DNA of 64,000 bases from contig NZ_CP017940.1 in NCBI RefSeq assembly GCF_002764115.1, positions 3,198,501-3,262,500 on the forward strand, written 5' to 3'. Positions 1-10,667 of the stretch are shown in pieces. Every line of letters begins with the position of its first letter. Position 1 is the stretch's first letter. The position numbers and the translations under genes were made by a program. The notes under the pieces were generated by a model. The model searched no databases. It was not told the origin of the DNA and was given only the letters and a program-made list of their open reading frames with translations. The DNA is from Phyllobacterium zundukense. GTDB lineage: Bacteria > Pseudomonadota > Alphaproteobacteria > Rhizobiales > Rhizobiaceae.

Positions 1-284
1 CCGGTATCCCCGATATCGGAGGCCTCATAAAGAACGCCGAAACTTGTGCCGATGCAGGCATGAATGTTCTCGGTTCGCGTGACGTTGACTGGCCCCTCAA
101 CCAGCCGGTTCAATCCCGTCGGTGTATCGGGCGATACTTCGGATCCGACCTCCTTGGCGCTGGTCAGTCCCCAGTCGACAATCTCGATCGCGGGCGTTTC
201 CTCCTGCGCCGTCGCCAGCCCCGTGTTTCCCACCATCAATGAAATGAGAAGAACGAGATATCTGGCGCGGCGAAAGGTGGCCAT
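1..284 (-). CDS. Periplasmic protein, DUF3859-like, truncated by the window edge
   Basis: An open frame on the minus strand starts with ATG at 282-284 and runs off the left edge, so only about 94 N-terminal residues are seen. Residues 1-26 look like a Sec signal peptide: basic start (MATFRRARY), hydrophobic core, and a likely cut after ATA or TAQ. The mature part contains IVDWGL and, further on, GTSFGVLYEA. From memory these resemble the start of DUF3859 family proteins, which are small secreted proteins of unknown function. The gene lies just downstream of malate synthase on the same strand (9 bp gap) and could be co-transcribed with it. The family assignment is tentative; signal peptide and reading frame are clear. 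Confidence 0.6.
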   Translation of the reverse strand, partial: MATFRRARYLVLLISLMVGNTGLATAQEETPAIEIVDWGLTSAKEVGSEVSPDTPTGLNRLVEGPVNVTRTENIHACIGTSFGVLYEASDIGDT

Positions 285-293
285 TTGTGCTGA

Positions 294-2471
294 TCAGGCT
301 GCGGCCTGCCTGGCTTTCAGTTCCAGCCGACGCCGGTGAAGGACTGGTTCCGTATAGCCGTTCGGCTGTTCGCGGCCCTTGAAAACGAGATCGCAGGCAG
401 CCTGGAAGGCGATGGAACCGTCGAAATCCATTGCCATTGGCTGGTAGAGCGGATCGCCCGCATTCTGCTTGTCGACCACTGACGCCATTCGTTTCAGGGT
501 TTCAAGCACTTGCGCCTCTGTGGCGACACCATGATGCAGCCAGTTGGCGATGTGCTGGGCGGAGATGCGTAGCGTGGCACGGTCCTCCATCAAGCCGACA
601 TTGTTGATGTCCGGAACCTTGGAACAACCGACGCCCTGATCGACCCAGCGTACAACATAGCCGAGAATTCCTTGCGCATTGTTGTCGAGTTCACGCTGGA
701 TATCCTCAGGCGTCCAGTTGGGGCGCGAAGCGACCGGCACCGACAGGATGTCGCTGAGCTTTGCCCGGCCACGCACCTTCAACCCCGCCTGCACCTCGGC
801 GACATTGACTTTATGATAATGGGTAGCGTGCAAAGTCGCAGCGGTCGGCGATGGTACCCAGGCGGTGTTGGCGCCAGCCTTGGGATGGGCGATTTTCTGC
901 TCGAGCATTGCGGCCATCAGGTCGGGCATGGCCCACATGCCCTTTCCGATCTGCGCATGGCCGGAAAGTCCGCATTCGAGGCCGACATCGACGTTCCAGT
1001 TTTCGTAGGCGCCGATCCAGGAGGCCTGCTTCATGTCGCCCTTGCGGATCATGGGGTCGGCTTCCATGGAGGTGTGGATTTCATCGCCGGTGCGATCGAG
1101 GAATCCGGTGTTGATGAAGACGACTCGCTCCTTGGCGGCGCGAATTGCTTCTTTCAGGTTCACCGTCGTGCGGCGTTCCTCGTCCATGATACCCATCTTG
1201 ATCGTATTGGGTTGCAAACCGAGCAATGTCTCGACACGCCCGAACAACTCGGAGGCGAATGCGACCTCTTCCGGACCATGCATTTTCGGCTTCACCACAT
1301 ACATGGAACCGGCGCGCGAATTCATGTGCCGTCCGCCCGGCCCGATATCATGGAGGGAGGCCAAAGCGGTGATCGCCGCATCCATGATGCCTTCCGGTAT
1401 CTCATTGCCGTTCTTGTCGAGAATGGCCGGATTGGTCATCAGGTGGCCCACGTTACGCACCAGCATCAGCGAACGGCCAGGCACTGTCAGTGGCTTGCCA
1501 TCCTTGCCGGTATAGTCGCGGTTGGCATTGAGCTTGCGCGTGACTGTCTTGCCGCCCTTATCGAATGTGTCTTCGAGATCGCCGTTCATCAGACCGAGCC
1601 AGTTGCGATAGACAACCACTTTGTCCTCGGCATCGACCGCGGCAACGGAGTCCTCGCAATCCTGGATCGTCGTCAGAGCGGATTCCAGCATGACATCGGC
1701 AATGTGGGCAGGATCGCTCTTGCCGATCGGATGGTCGGCGTTGACGACAATCTCGACATGCAGGCCATTCTTGACCAGCAGGATTGCGGTCGGAGCCTTG
1801 GCATCGCCGCGATAACCCGCAAACTGGCCTTCGTCCTTGAGTGCAACCGATCTACCGTTGGCGCTCAGGACGAGTTTCTGATTTTCAACACCAAGACCGG
1901 CAACATCCGCCCAGCTCGCGCCATCGAGCGGCGCGCTTTCATCCAGAAATGCTTTGGCCCAGGCAATAACCTTGGCGCCACGCACGGGATTGAACGCCTT
2001 GCCCTTTTCAGCGCCGCCCTCTTCCGGAATGGCATCCGTGCCGTAGAGCGCATCATAGAGTGACCCCCAGCGGGCATTGGCGGCGTTCAGCGCGTAACGG
2101 GCATTCATCACCGGAACAACGAGCTGCGGGCCGGCAGTCACCGCGATTTCCGGATCGACATTGCTGGTGGATACGGAAAATGCGCCGCCTTCGGGCAGCA
2201 GATAACCGATCTCCCTCAGGAAGGTTTCATATTCTTCCTGGCTATAGCCGGAGTTGCGCTTCTCCCTGTAAAAATCGTCCAGCTTTTGCTGAAAAGCATC
2301 GCGTTTTTGCAGCAATTCTCGATTCCTGGGCGCCAGATCATCAATAATCTGCGCAAATCCTGCCCAGAATTGTGCGGCATCGATACCGGTTCCGGGAATA
2401 GCTTCGTTGACCACAAAGTCGTGGAGCTTCTTCGCCACCTGCAACCCGTTGATTTCGATACGCTCGCCCAT
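294..2471 (-). CDS. glcB: Malate synthase G
   Basis: A 725-residue malate synthase of the long G type. It condenses glyoxylate with acetyl-CoA to malate, in the glyoxylate bypass and glycolate use, in the cytosol. The family's usual length is about 720-730 residues. Recognisable stretches include the N-terminal [33 protein letters not shown] in the barrel, [17 protein letters not shown], and [20 protein letters not shown] near the end. The frame stays open to a GTG at 2513, but AAGGAACC lies 6 bp before the ATG at 2471 (MGERIEING), and that start matches family length. The next gene upstream, a hydantoinase-type protein, ends about 110 bp before this start on the same strand. Nothing about the protein looks degraded. 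Confidence 0.96.
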   Translation of the reverse strand: MGERIEINGLQVAKKLHDFVVNEAIPGTGIDAAQFWAGFAQIIDDLAPRNRELLQKRDAFQQKLDDFYREKRNSGYSQEEYETFLREIGYLLPEGGAFSVSTSNVDPEIAVTAGPQLVVPVMNARYALNAANARWGSLYDALYGTDAIPEEGGAEKGKAFNPVRGAKVIAWAKAFLDESAPLDGASWADVAGLGVENQKLVLSANGRSVALKDEGQFAGYRGDAKAPTAILLVKNGLHVEIVVNADHPIGKSDPAHIADVMLESALTTIQDCEDSVAAVDAEDKVVVYRNWLGLMNGDLEDTFDKGGKTVTRKLNANRDYTGKDGKPLTVPGRSLMLVRNVGHLMTNPAILDKNGNEIPEGIMDAAITALASLHDIGPGGRHMNSRAGSMYVVKPKMHGPEEVAFASELFGRVETLLGLQPNTIKMGIMDEERRTTVNLKEAIRAAKERVVFINTGFLDRTGDEIHTSMEADPMIRKGDMKQASWIGAYENWNVDVGLECGLSGHAQIGKGMWAMPDLMAAMLEQKIAHPKAGANTAWVPSPTAATLHATHYHKVNVAEVQAGLKVRGRAKLSDILSVPVASRPNWTPEDIQRELDNNAQGILGYVVRWVDQGVGCSKVPDINNVGLMEDRATLRISAQHIANWLHHGVATEAQVLETLKRMASVVDKQNAGDPLYQPMAMDFDGSIAFQAACDLVFKGREQPNGYTEPVLHRRRLELKARQAAA

Positions 2472-2578
2472 GATCGGTTCCTTCAAGATTTTCGTCATCC
2501 TACCCTTGAACACATCGGAGCATTCCGCGTCAATTCATCAATAGTGAACAGGATTTATGCCTTGATGGAAAGAATGAC

Positions 2579-4594
2579 CTAATGTGCAATGCGCGGTCTG
2601 CCCGAAGCGGTGGCTATGAGCACGGCCTCGATGAATTTGCGCTGATCTTCGACGGTTGCAGCACTGATGTCTCGGGCGATGGTAATCTGGGCTTCGTCGG
2701 TTCCAGCCTCCAGCGCCAATAACCCGGCCTGCTGCTTCAGGACACTTTCCGCAAAGGCGATCGATTCCTCTTCGATCTGGAAATCCCTGACCACCTCGCC
2801 TGCCATGACACGGAACAAACCCTCTACGGGCTGGCTGATATGCGCCTCGACCGACACACGCACCTGCCCGACAACCGCGCCCAAAGCATTGGCAACATCG
2901 GTATCGACCGGAACGATGCATTCGGTGCCGAGCATGTCGCCGACTGCCGGATAATAGACTGGCGCCGACGCGCCCAGTCCGATCACTGGCCGGTCTATAT
3001 CGAGCCGAACGCCGGCAATCCCGCTTTTGCCTGAAAGAGCCTGTTGCACCAGCGAGCTCGCCACAGTCTCCGGCCCTTCCAGCCCGTCCTCGGCAAAGAC
3101 CGTTTCGAGAACCACTTCGGATGAACGCCGGATCAGCGCGTCAAAGGTACGGTGGGAAACTTCCTCCGGTGTGTCGCAGAGCGGGCGTCCGGCGCCATCC
3201 TTGCGCCGTGCATAGAGAACGGCGCCGTAGCGCGCCGCTTCCGCGTTCCAGTTGTTCTGTAGGCCAAGTACATGACAGGCATCCGACGGCGTAAAGCCCG
3301 AAAGATGAACCAGCCCCCGCGCCACAAGCCGGTTGATGGTTGCCGCCTGCGAGACAGAATTCAACAGCCGGTCAAGCGGCCGTGGCTCGACGGTGACGCG
3401 TTCATAAAGTTCAGCCTCGCCTTTGCTCAATCCTGATGCCATCTGTGCCGGAACGCCGGTCAGAAGCGCAAACCGTCCGTCGAGCCGCCCGGCATTGGCA
3501 GCTTTTACCTGACGCGCCAGATGATCGATGACTGCCGCACCATGATTGGTTGCAAGCAGGGACAGCGGCACAAGCCGCCTCGGTCCGAGCTTGATGCTTG
3601 GCGCCATGGCATTGTCGTCGAGCGATACTTCCGAGTCGCCGCCGAGGCCGAAGGTGCGCATGGCCACCGCTTCCACCATGGTGCGGAAGCCCCCGACGGT
3701 CGCACCGTTGGGATCGAGGCGCGGACGGCCCTTGTCCAGAACCGCGACGTCGGTCGTCGTGCCGCCAATATCCGAGACGATCGCATTATCAAGGCCCGTC
3801 ATATGTCTGGCACCGACAAGACTAGCCGCCGGTCCCGAGAGTATCGTCTCGATCGGCCGGTGCCGGGCAAATGCCGCTGAGACAAGCGCGCCATCGCCCC
3901 GCACCACCATCAGCGGCGCATGGATGCCGCGCCGGTCGAGAAAGCCTTCCGTTGCAGCCACGAGCCGGTCGATCATGGCAATGAGCCGGGCATTGAGCAC
4001 GGTGGTCAGGGCGCGGCGCGGGCCATTCAGCTTGGCCGATAATTCATGACTGCAGGTGACAGGAAGTCTGGTTTCCTTGCGCACGAGGTCGCGGATAGCG
4101 ATTTCATGCTCCGGATTGCGCACGGCAAAATAGGCGCAAACGGCAAAGCCGGTGACGTCCTGCTGCAAGCGTGGCAAGGCTTCGATCAAGGCTGCCGGAT
4201 CGAACGGCTGCGCGCGGCCATAGACATCGTGCCCGCCTGGAATGAACACCACCGGGTCCGAGCCCAGAGCGGTTCCAAGATCGGCCTTTTCCAGATCGGC
4301 TTTGGAGAAACCGACCATGACGAGCGCGATGCGACCACCGTGCCCCTCCACGAGCGCGTTGGTGGCAAGCGTCGTCGACATCGAAACAAGCCTGATGTCT
4401 GCTGGACGCACGGATGCTTCCGTAACGATACGCTCAACCGCGCCCGAAATGCCGACGCTCAGATCATGCCGGGTGGTGAGAGCCTTGGCCTTGGCGATGA
4501 CACCGCGTTGCTCGGACCACAGGACTGCGTCCGTATAGGTGCCGCCCGTATCGATGCCGAGGAAGATCGCCTGTTCAATTGTGGATTCAGCCAT
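2579..4594 (-). CDS. Hydantoinase/oxoprolinase family protein (HyuA-like)
   Basis: A 671-residue protein of the ATP-dependent hydantoinase A / 5-oxoprolinase / acetone carboxylase beta family. The N-terminal Hydant_A_N region opens with GIDTGGTYTDAVL, a phosphate-binding motif of the actin/hexokinase-like fold. The Hydantoinase_A region contains SDIGGTTTDVAVLDKG. Family members hydrolyse cyclic amides (hydantoins, 5-oxoproline) using ATP, usually with a HyuB partner. No HyuB-like gene is adjacent, so this is either a stand-alone member or one that pairs with a distant subunit. The substrate cannot be read from the sequence. It sits upstream of glcB on the same strand and is followed by about 110 bp without a gene. 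Confidence 0.88.
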   Translation of the reverse strand: MAESTIEQAIFLGIDTGGTYTDAVLWSEQRGVIAKAKALTTRHDLSVGISGAVERIVTEASVRPADIRLVSMSTTLATNALVEGHGGRIALVMVGFSKADLEKADLGTALGSDPVVFIPGGHDVYGRAQPFDPAALIEALPRLQQDVTGFAVCAYFAVRNPEHEIAIRDLVRKETRLPVTCSHELSAKLNGPRRALTTVLNARLIAMIDRLVAATEGFLDRRGIHAPLMVVRGDGALVSAAFARHRPIETILSGPAASLVGARHMTGLDNAIVSDIGGTTTDVAVLDKGRPRLDPNGATVGGFRTMVEAVAMRTFGLGGDSEVSLDDNAMAPSIKLGPRRLVPLSLLATNHGAAVIDHLARQVKAANAGRLDGRFALLTGVPAQMASGLSKGEAELYERVTVEPRPLDRLLNSVSQAATINRLVARGLVHLSGFTPSDACHVLGLQNNWNAEAARYGAVLYARRKDGAGRPLCDTPEEVSHRTFDALIRRSSEVVLETVFAEDGLEGPETVASSLVQQALSGKSGIAGVRLDIDRPVIGLGASAPVYYPAVGDMLGTECIVPVDTDVANALGAVVGQVRVSVEAHISQPVEGLFRVMAGEVVRDFQIEEESIAFAESVLKQQAGLLALEAGTDEAQITIARDISAATVEDQRKFIEAVLIATASGRPRIAH

Positions 4595-4698
4595 GATGCC
4601 CTGCCCTATTTGCAGGCAGGGTTAGCGCATGACAGACGCGGCGGCTAGCGCCATTCCGACCATTTGCTGCCGCAGCCGCATTAGACCAGCAACCAGGC

Positions 4699-5937
4699 TC
4701 AATCTTCCCCATCGACGACGCGCAGGCGCAATTGGCCTGTCGCTGACGCAGCAGTACGGGCGGAATCTGCGTCTTTTACGACATCGCCGACCGGAGCCTC
4801 GGCAAATTCCAGAGCCTCGATCTTCTGGCCGCGCTTGGTTACCTTGCTGGAAGAGACGAGGATGTCGTCGATATCCTTGTTGGCCTGGCCGAAATGCGTC
4901 TGCAGGCGGCGAACCCGATCGTCGAGGCGGCCCACATCTTCCATCAGCCGGATGACCTCGCCCTGGATCAGATGCGCCTGTTCGCGCATACGCACATCCT
5001 TGAGCACGGCCTGAATGACTTGAATGGACAGCATCAGCAGCGATGGCGAAACGATGACGATGCGCGAGCGATGCGCCTTCTGCACCACGCCCTCGAAATT
5101 CTCATGGATTTCGGCGAAGATCGATTCGGACGGCACGAAAAGAAATGCCGTGTCCTGGGTTTCACCATTGATCAGGTATTTTTCCGCCACATCGCGAATG
5201 TGGATTTCCACATCGCGGCGGAACTGCGCGAGCGCCATTTTCTTGGCTTCCGGGCTTTCGGACGCGCGAATGGCGTTCCACGCCTCCAGCGGGAACTTTG
5301 CATCGATGACGAGATTAGGGGCGCCGTTCGGCATCCGCACGACACAGTCGGGGCGGCTGCCGTTGGAAAGCGTAGCCTGGAACTCATAGGCGCCCTGCGG
5401 CAGGCCATCGGCGACGATCGCCTCCATCCGCGCCTGACCGAAGGCACCGCGCGTCTGCTTGTTGGCAAGGATCGCCTGCAGTTGCACCACCTGTCCGGCG
5501 AGTGCCTGGATATTGTTCTGCGCGGTGTCGATGACAGCCAGCCGTTCCTGCAGTTTCGCCAGGTTTTCGTGCGTCGACTGCGTCTGTTCGGTCATCGTCT
5601 GGCCGATACGGCTGGTCATTCCGTCGAGCCGTTCGCGGATCGACTGATTGAGCTCGGCCTGGCGCGAGCCGAACAGCTCGGCCATAGTCTGCATGCGACC
5701 TTGCATTTCCGACTGGCTCTTCAGAATTTCGCCCATGCGCGCTTCCGCATCGCGTGCCCGGTCTTCGGCCTGTATTTCGGCGACGAGCCGCATGCGTGCC
5801 GAACGCCACACGGCGATGACAGCGAAAACCACGACGAGCGCGGTGATTGCCGCGGCTGCAAGAAGGGCTGCGCCGACAGAGACGGTGCTGGCGCCGAGCT
5901 GAAATAGCGTTTGATCGAGCGAAATTGACGTCTCCAT
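4699..5937 (-). CDS. rmuC: DNA recombination protein RmuC
   Basis: A 412-residue RmuC homologue. The N-terminus carries one transmembrane segment (about residues 22-44), then a long predicted coiled coil rich in Q, E and R to about residue 170. The RmuC domain follows, with VVRMPNGAPNLVIDAKFPLEAW and FLFVPSESIFAEIHE typical of the family's PD-(D/E)XK-like core. RmuC limits inversion events at short inverted repeats; the mechanism is not settled. The frame is open upstream to 6027, but the ATG at 5937 (METSISLDQTLF) places the membrane segment correctly. It is divergent from def, about 113 bp away. Confidence 0.92.
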   Translation of the reverse strand: METSISLDQTLFQLGASTVSVGAALLAAAAITALVVVFAVIAVWRSARMRLVAEIQAEDRARDAEARMGEILKSQSEMQGRMQTMAELFGSRQAELNQSIRERLDGMTSRIGQTMTEQTQSTHENLAKLQERLAVIDTAQNNIQALAGQVVQLQAILANKQTRGAFGQARMEAIVADGLPQGAYEFQATLSNGSRPDCVVRMPNGAPNLVIDAKFPLEAWNAIRASESPEAKKMALAQFRRDVEIHIRDVAEKYLINGETQDTAFLFVPSESIFAEIHENFEGVVQKAHRSRIVIVSPSLLMLSIQVIQAVLKDVRMREQAHLIQGEVIRLMEDVGRLDDRVRRLQTHFGQANKDIDDILVSSSKVTKRGQKIEALEFAEAPVGDVVKDADSARTAASATGQLRLRVVDGED

Positions 5938-6050
5938 AATGCGCAGACTAACCGATTCGGAGCGCAAATGTGAGATCAAAACGAGAACATTTTCACAAAT
6001 GACTTTAACCTCGGATTGACGGCTCAAAGGTGAGATATTAGGTGATGCTC

Positions 6051-6581
6051 ATGTCTATCAAACCGCTTGTTATTCTTCCCGATCCGCTGTTGCGCCAGGT
6101 TTCAAAACCTGTGGAGCGCTTTGACGCCGATTTGCGCAAGTTTTCGACCGATATGCTCGATACCATGTATGATGCGCCCGGCATCGGCCTTGCCGCCATT
6201 CAGGTCGGCGAACCATTGCGCATGCTGGTGATCGACCTTTCCAAGGAAGATGAGCCGAGAGCTCCTCAGATTTTCATCAATCCGCAGGTATTGGCTTCTA
6301 GCGATGACCGTAACATCTACGAGGAAGGCTGCCTCTCGATTCCGGACTACTATGCGGAGGTCGAGCGTCCGGCGACCGTGCGCGTGTCCTATTTTGATAT
6401 CGAAGGAAAACAGCAGGAAGTAGCGGCCGATGGACTGCTTGCAACCTGCCTGCAGCATGAGATCGATCACCTCAACGGCGTTCTCTTCATCGACCACATA
6501 TCGCGGTTGAAGCGCGAGATGGTGGTCAAGAAATTCAAGAAACTCGCCAAGGACCGTCCGCCGAGCCGGCTGGCGGTGTGA
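6051..6581 (+). CDS. def: Peptide deformylase
   Basis: A 176-residue class I peptide deformylase that removes the formyl group from the N-terminal methionine of nascent proteins. All three motifs are present: [18 protein letters not shown] (metal-binding Cys), and QHEIDHLNG (two metal-binding His and the catalytic Glu). Candidate starts lie at 6042 (GTG), 6045 (ATG) and 6051 (ATG). I favour 6051, because AGGTG sits 6 bp before it and the product begins MSIKPL as in relatives recalled from Brucella. It is the first gene of a def-fmt-GNAT-truA operon; fmt follows after 4 bp, the common pairing of the formylation and deformylation enzymes. Confidence 0.96.
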   Translation: MSIKPLVILPDPLLRQVSKPVERFDADLRKFSTDMLDTMYDAPGIGLAAIQVGEPLRMLVIDLSKEDEPRAPQIFINPQVLASSDDRNIYEEGCLSIPDYYAEVERPATVRVSYFDIEGKQQEVAADGLLATCLQHEIDHLNGVLFIDHISRLKREMVVKKFKKLAKDRPPSRLAV

Positions 6582-6585
6582 GCCG

Positions 6586-7521
6586 ATGAGCTTGCGCATC
6601 ATCTTCATGGGAACGCCGGATTTTTCAGTGCCCATCCTCAATGCCTTAATCGGCCAGGGTCACGAAATCGTCGCCGTCTATAGCCAGCCACCACGTCCCG
6701 CAGGCCGCCGGGGGCTGGAACTGACGCCCTCGCCCGTGCAGCGCAACGCCGAACAATTCGGTATCGAGGTGCGCACGCCAAAGAGCCTCAAGGGCGAAGA
6801 CGAGCAGCAGGCATTTCGCGATCTCCAGGCCGATGTCGCTGTCGTCGTCGCCTATGGACTGATTCTGCCTCCTGCAATTCTCGAGGGCACACGGCTTGGC
6901 TGCTATAACGGGCACGCTTCGCTACTGCCGCGCTGGCGCGGCGCCGCACCGATCCAGCGCGCGATCATGGCGGGCGATGTCGAAACCGGCATCATGATCA
7001 TGAAAATGGACGAGGGTCTTGATACCGGTCCGGTCGCCATGGCCGAAAAGATCAAGATCACGGCCGACATGACCGCCGGCGAACTGCATGACCAGCTCAG
7101 CATGGCTGGCGCCGATCTGATGGTGCGCGCGATGGCAGCGCTGGAGCGCGACAGCCTGACGCTGACGCCGCAAGCCGAGGAAGGCGTCACCTATGCCTCG
7201 AAAATCACCAAGGTAGAGACTCGTATCGACTGGACGCTACCCGCCATCGATGTTCACAACCGAATTCGTGGCCTCGCGCCGTTCCCCGGAACCTGGTGCG
7301 AGATGGAAATCGGCGAAAATCTGGAACGTGTGAAGCTGCTGCGCTCGATCCTGGCAACCGGTGTTGGGGAACCTGGTACGGTGCTCGACGACGATTTGCG
7401 TATCGCCTGCGGTGAAGGTGCAGTGCGCCTGCGCTCGCTTCAGCGTGCTGGCGGCAAGGTCATGGACGGGCAGGAATTCCAGCGCGGCGCCAAGATCGCG
7501 CAGGGGATGCGGCTGCCATGA
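6586..7521 (+). CDS. fmt: Methionyl-tRNA formyltransferase
   Basis: A 311-residue enzyme that transfers a formyl group from 10-formyltetrahydrofolate to initiator Met-tRNA. The N-terminal formyltransferase domain shows [14 protein letters not shown], then [20 protein letters not shown] with the catalytic Asn-His and the [12 protein letters not shown] signature, and DEGLDTGPV with the catalytic Asp. The C-terminal OB-like tRNA-binding domain begins near residue 207. The length is normal. The ATG at 6586 lies 4 bp past the def stop, and the stop overlaps the next ATG by 4 bp (ATGA), so the operon is probably translationally coupled. Confidence 0.97.
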   Translation: MSLRIIFMGTPDFSVPILNALIGQGHEIVAVYSQPPRPAGRRGLELTPSPVQRNAEQFGIEVRTPKSLKGEDEQQAFRDLQADVAVVVAYGLILPPAILEGTRLGCYNGHASLLPRWRGAAPIQRAIMAGDVETGIMIMKMDEGLDTGPVAMAEKIKITADMTAGELHDQLSMAGADLMVRAMAALERDSLTLTPQAEEGVTYASKITKVETRIDWTLPAIDVHNRIRGLAPFPGTWCEMEIGENLERVKLLRSILATGVGEPGTVLDDDLRIACGEGAVRLRSLQRAGGKVMDGQEFQRGAKIAQGMRLP

Positions 7522-8015
7522 ATGGCATCACCGTCCGTGCGGCGCATTCCGACGATTACCCGTTCATTTCTGACATCCTGGTAACGGCTTTCGCGGGAAC
7601 CGATGAAGCGAATCTCGTTCGCCGCCTGCGGCACGACAATGATGTCGTGCTCGAACTGGTGGCCCTGAACGACAAGGTCATCATCGGACACATCCTGTTT
7701 TCGCGACTGAAGCTGGCCGGAGCAGAGGATTTCGATGCCGTTGCGCTTGCTCCACTAGCGGTTGCGCCTGCCCATCAGGGAAAGGGCGCTGGAAGCAAAC
7801 TGGTGCGAATAGCGCATGAACACCTGGCTGCCGCTGGCGAGACCCTGTCGATTGTCCTGGGCGAACCTGAATATTACGGGCGCTTCGGCTACGAGCACCA
7901 AAGGGCGGCGGGTTTCGAGAGCCCTTATCAAGGCGACTATCTCCAAGCCTATGCTTTTGGCGATGCGCCGTCATCCGGGACACTGATCTATGCTCCAGCC
8001 TTTGGAGCGCTTTAG
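7518..8015 (+). CDS. GNAT family N-acetyltransferase
   Basis: A 165-residue GCN5-related acetyltransferase. The acetyl-CoA binding core is visible as [18 protein letters not shown] (motif A, Q/RxxGxG/A type), followed by [20 protein letters not shown], the pattern of the YhbS-like subgroup. The acceptor substrate is unknown. It starts inside the fmt stop codon (ATGA) and its stop overlaps the GTG of truA by one base. It is therefore embedded in the translation-related operon, but that does not prove a translation role. Confidence 0.88.
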   Translation: MNGITVRAAHSDDYPFISDILVTAFAGTDEANLVRRLRHDNDVVLELVALNDKVIIGHILFSRLKLAGAEDFDAVALAPLAVAPAHQGKGAGSKLVRIAHEHLAAAGETLSIVLGEPEYYGRFGYEHQRAAGFESPYQGDYLQAYAFGDAPSSGTLIYAPAFGAL

Positions 8016-8800
8016 TGCCGCGCTACAAACTGACCATTGAGTATGACGGCACTCCCTATGCGGGCTGGCAGCGGCAGGAAAACGGTCACACCGTCCAGGC
8101 GGCCATCGAGCAGGCCATCTTCAAATTCTGCGGCGAAACGATCTCTCTTGGCGCAGCAGGACGCACCGATTCCGGCGTGCACGCGACTGCGCAGGTCGCC
8201 CACGTGGATTTGACGAAGGACTGGAGCAGTTCAAAGGTGCGCGAAGCGCTGAACGCACATCTGGTCATCGCCGGAGAAACCGTCGGCATCATCAATGTCG
8301 AGCTGGTCGGCGGCAATTTCGATGCGCGGTTTTCGGCGACGGGCCGGCACTATCTCTACCGTATCATCAATCGCCGGCCTCCCGCCCCGCTGGAAGCGCA
8401 TCGCGCCTGGTGGGTGAAGAAGCCGCTCGACGCGGACGCCATGCACGACGCGGCGCAGCGGCTCATCGGCACGCATGACTTCACCACGTTCCGGGCAACG
8501 CAGTGCCAGTCGAAAAGCCCGGTCAAAACACTCGATCATTTAAGCGTTTCGCGTAATGGCGAAATCATCGAAATCAGAGCGTCTGCCCGGTCCTTCCTGC
8601 ACAACCAGATCCGTTCCTTTGCCGGAACGCTTAATGAAGTCGGTTGCGGCCGCTGGGACGCCGATGATGTCACGGCAGCGCTTGCCGCGCGCGATCGCAA
8701 GGCCTGCGGCCCCGTCGCACCGCCCTACGGCCTGTATCTCATTGGCGTGGATTATCCGATCACCACAGGGTCTGGCAGGGCGATGCCCAGCACGCCCTGA
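8015..8800 (+). CDS. truA: tRNA pseudouridine(38-40) synthase
   Basis: A 261-residue TruA that converts uridine to pseudouridine at positions 38-40 of the tRNA anticodon arm. The catalytic Asp is in [18 protein letters not shown]. Other family marks are [18 protein letters not shown] at the start and [16 protein letters not shown] near the C-terminus. A GTG start at 8015 overlaps the previous stop (TAGTG). The last 49 bp overlap the 3' end of the convergent membrane-protein gene on the other strand, so the C-terminal tail of one of the two may be recently extended. Confidence 0.96.
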   Translation: MPRYKLTIEYDGTPYAGWQRQENGHTVQAAIEQAIFKFCGETISLGAAGRTDSGVHATAQVAHVDLTKDWSSSKVREALNAHLVIAGETVGIINVELVGGNFDARFSATGRHYLYRIINRRPPAPLEAHRAWWVKKPLDADAMHDAAQRLIGTHDFTTFRATQCQSKSPVKTLDHLSVSRNGEIIEIRASARSFLHNQIRSFAGTLNEVGCGRWDADDVTAALAARDRKACGPVAPPYGLYLIGVDYPITTGSGRAMPSTP

Positions 8801-9363
8801 AGCAGGACCATCAGGAATAGCGATCCGGCAACAAGGGCAACAAAGAACGCTGCTGTGTAAGTATGCGATTTCTTCAGCGCTACGTGAGTCAGCCGGTAGG
8901 TCAGGAACATGATGGCCCCATAGAGCAGGAGGCCGAATCCGGTGGCCAGGCCCGGCCAATTCGGCAGCAAGACCCGCGCCAGCGTCGCAGGCACCATCAG
9001 CCAGGCGGCGATTGCTGTTCCCCAATTGCTGGCGACCACATAAGGACTGAAACGCTTGGCTATGCCGAGTTGCCGGGCGCTGAAAGCCAAGACGACCAAC
9101 GGCAGGACCCAAGCGGCAAGATCGACGAACGCCACCCTGCCCATGATGGAAAAGCGGTTTCCCGTTTCCGGGCGCAGCGCAATCATGTCATTGGCGAAGA
9201 TAATCCAGCCGAGGACCAGCGGCGGCAATGAAATCGTGATGGCATGGAACGACTGCCAGAATCCGTCTTCGGAAAAATCCAGCAGATCGAGGCCGTCGGC
9301 ATGACCATTCATCATCCGCCAGGCGCCCCACAGATACCGTTGAATTTCATCAAAATCCGGCAT
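8752..9363 (-). CDS. Multi-pass membrane protein of unknown function
   Basis: A 203-residue protein with about five hydrophobic segments (for example around [25 protein letters not shown] and [19 protein letters not shown]), separated by short polar loops. I do not recognise the family. The start is taken at the ATG at 9363 (MPDFDEIQ); a GTG lies two codons upstream. It begins 16 bp after the dapE stop on the same strand, so it is probably co-transcribed with dapE. Its 3' end overlaps truA by 49 bp. Confidence 0.75.
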   Translation of the reverse strand: MPDFDEIQRYLWGAWRMMNGHADGLDLLDFSEDGFWQSFHAITISLPPLVLGWIIFANDMIALRPETGNRFSIMGRVAFVDLAAWVLPLVVLAFSARQLGIAKRFSPYVVASNWGTAIAAWLMVPATLARVLLPNWPGLATGFGLLLYGAIMFLTYRLTHVALKKSHTYTAAFFVALVAGSLFLMVLLQGVLGIALPDPVVIG

Positions 9364-9379
9364 TATCACTCATGTTCGT

Positions 9380-10567
9380 TTACGCAAAGAAGTCGGCGAT
9401 AAAGCGTTCATAGATCTGGGTCAGCGTTTCAAGATCCGCAAGCGCCACCCGCTCATCAACCATATGCATCGTCTTGCCCACAAGACCAAACTCGACCACC
9501 GGGCAATAATCCTTGATGAAGCGGGCATCCGAGGTGCCGCCAGAGGTCGAAAGCTGTGGCCGGTTGCCGGTTACAGCTTCGACGGACGATGTCAGCGTCC
9601 CAATCAGCTTCTCGTCATGGGTAAAAAATACATGGCTTGGCCGGTGGCGCCAGATCAGTTCGTAGTTCACAGGTGTTTTCTTGCCCGGGCGCAGTTTGCT
9701 GCGTCCGGACGCCTTGTCGAGGCGGTTGTGGATCTCCGCCATCAGCGTTTCATCGGTCCACGTGTCATTGTAGCGAATGTTGAATATCGCCGTTGCCTTG
9801 GCCGGGAGGACATTCACCGCTGTATTGCCGACGTCGATGGTGGTGATTTCCAGATTGCTTGCCTGAAAGTCCTTTGTCCCTTCGTCAAATACGGGATAGA
9901 GCAGGCTGTCCACCAGCGTTACCAGGCCGCGCACCGGATTGTCGGCAAGATGCGGATAGGCGGCATGACCCTGCACGCCATTGACGACAATCGTACCAGA
10001 CAGTGAGCCCCTCCGGCCGATCTTGATCATGTCGCCGAGCTTGTCCGGATTTGTCGGCTCACCAACGATGGCGGCATCCCAGCTTTCGCCCTTCGCCTTG
10101 GCCCATTCCAGCAGCTTGCCTGTCCCATTGATGGACGGGCCTTCCTCGTCACCGGTGATCAGGAACGAAATCGAACCCTTGAGCTCGCCATTCTTGTCAA
10201 GGTAGCGAGCCACGGCGGCGGCAAAACAGGCAATGCCGCCCTTCATGTCGACGGCACCGCGCCCATACATCTCGCCATTGTGGATGGCAGCAGAGAACGG
10301 GGGATAGGTCCATGCTGCCTCATCGCCCACGGGCACGACATCCGTATGACCTGCAAACATCAGGTGCGGTCCGTTGCCGGAACGCCGCGCATAGAGGTTC
10401 TCGACATCGGACGTGCCATCCTCGCTGAAGACCGGCCTTTCCACGGAAAAGCCGAGCGGCGAAAGCATAGCCTGAAGCGCTGTCAGGGCACCGCCTTCGA
10501 CAGGCGTCACCGACGGGCAAGCAATGAGTTTGGCGAGGTTCTGAACAGGATCGGTCGATGATTTCAT
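9380..10567 (-). CDS. dapE: Succinyl-diaminopimelate desuccinylase
   Basis: A 395-residue M20-family zinc amidohydrolase. It cleaves N-succinyl-LL-diaminopimelate in the succinylase branch of lysine and peptidoglycan precursor synthesis. Visible signatures are [13 protein letters not shown] (Zn His and Asp), [14 protein letters not shown] (bridging Asp), [14 protein letters not shown] (catalytic Glu-Glu), and the C-terminal [12 protein letters not shown]. The frame is open to 10603, but the ATG at 10567 ([15 protein letters not shown]) fits family length. It overlaps the first codons of the divergent open frame upstream. dapD, from the same pathway, lies 1.2 kb away on the same strand. Confidence 0.96.
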   Translation of the reverse strand: MKSSTDPVQNLAKLIACPSVTPVEGGALTALQAMLSPLGFSVERPVFSEDGTSDVENLYARRSGNGPHLMFAGHTDVVPVGDEAAWTYPPFSAAIHNGEMYGRGAVDMKGGIACFAAAVARYLDKNGELKGSISFLITGDEEGPSINGTGKLLEWAKAKGESWDAAIVGEPTNPDKLGDMIKIGRRGSLSGTIVVNGVQGHAAYPHLADNPVRGLVTLVDSLLYPVFDEGTKDFQASNLEITTIDVGNTAVNVLPAKATAIFNIRYNDTWTDETLMAEIHNRLDKASGRSKLRPGKKTPVNYELIWRHRPSHVFFTHDEKLIGTLTSSVEAVTGNRPQLSTSGGTSDARFIKDYCPVVEFGLVGKTMHMVDERVALADLETLTQIYERFIADFFA

Positions 10568-10667
10568 GTCCAAAGCGATAATAGAAAAGCATGATCCTGT
10601 CACGCACTGGATCGCAATTGCCGCATCTGTTTTAATGCGTGCTCAGCGTCAGTCAGGGGCCAGTACC

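Noticed and set aside
672..2063. Long plus-strand ORF antisense to malate synthase
   Set aside because: High-GC shadow frame without family pattern; the minus-strand enzyme is clear.
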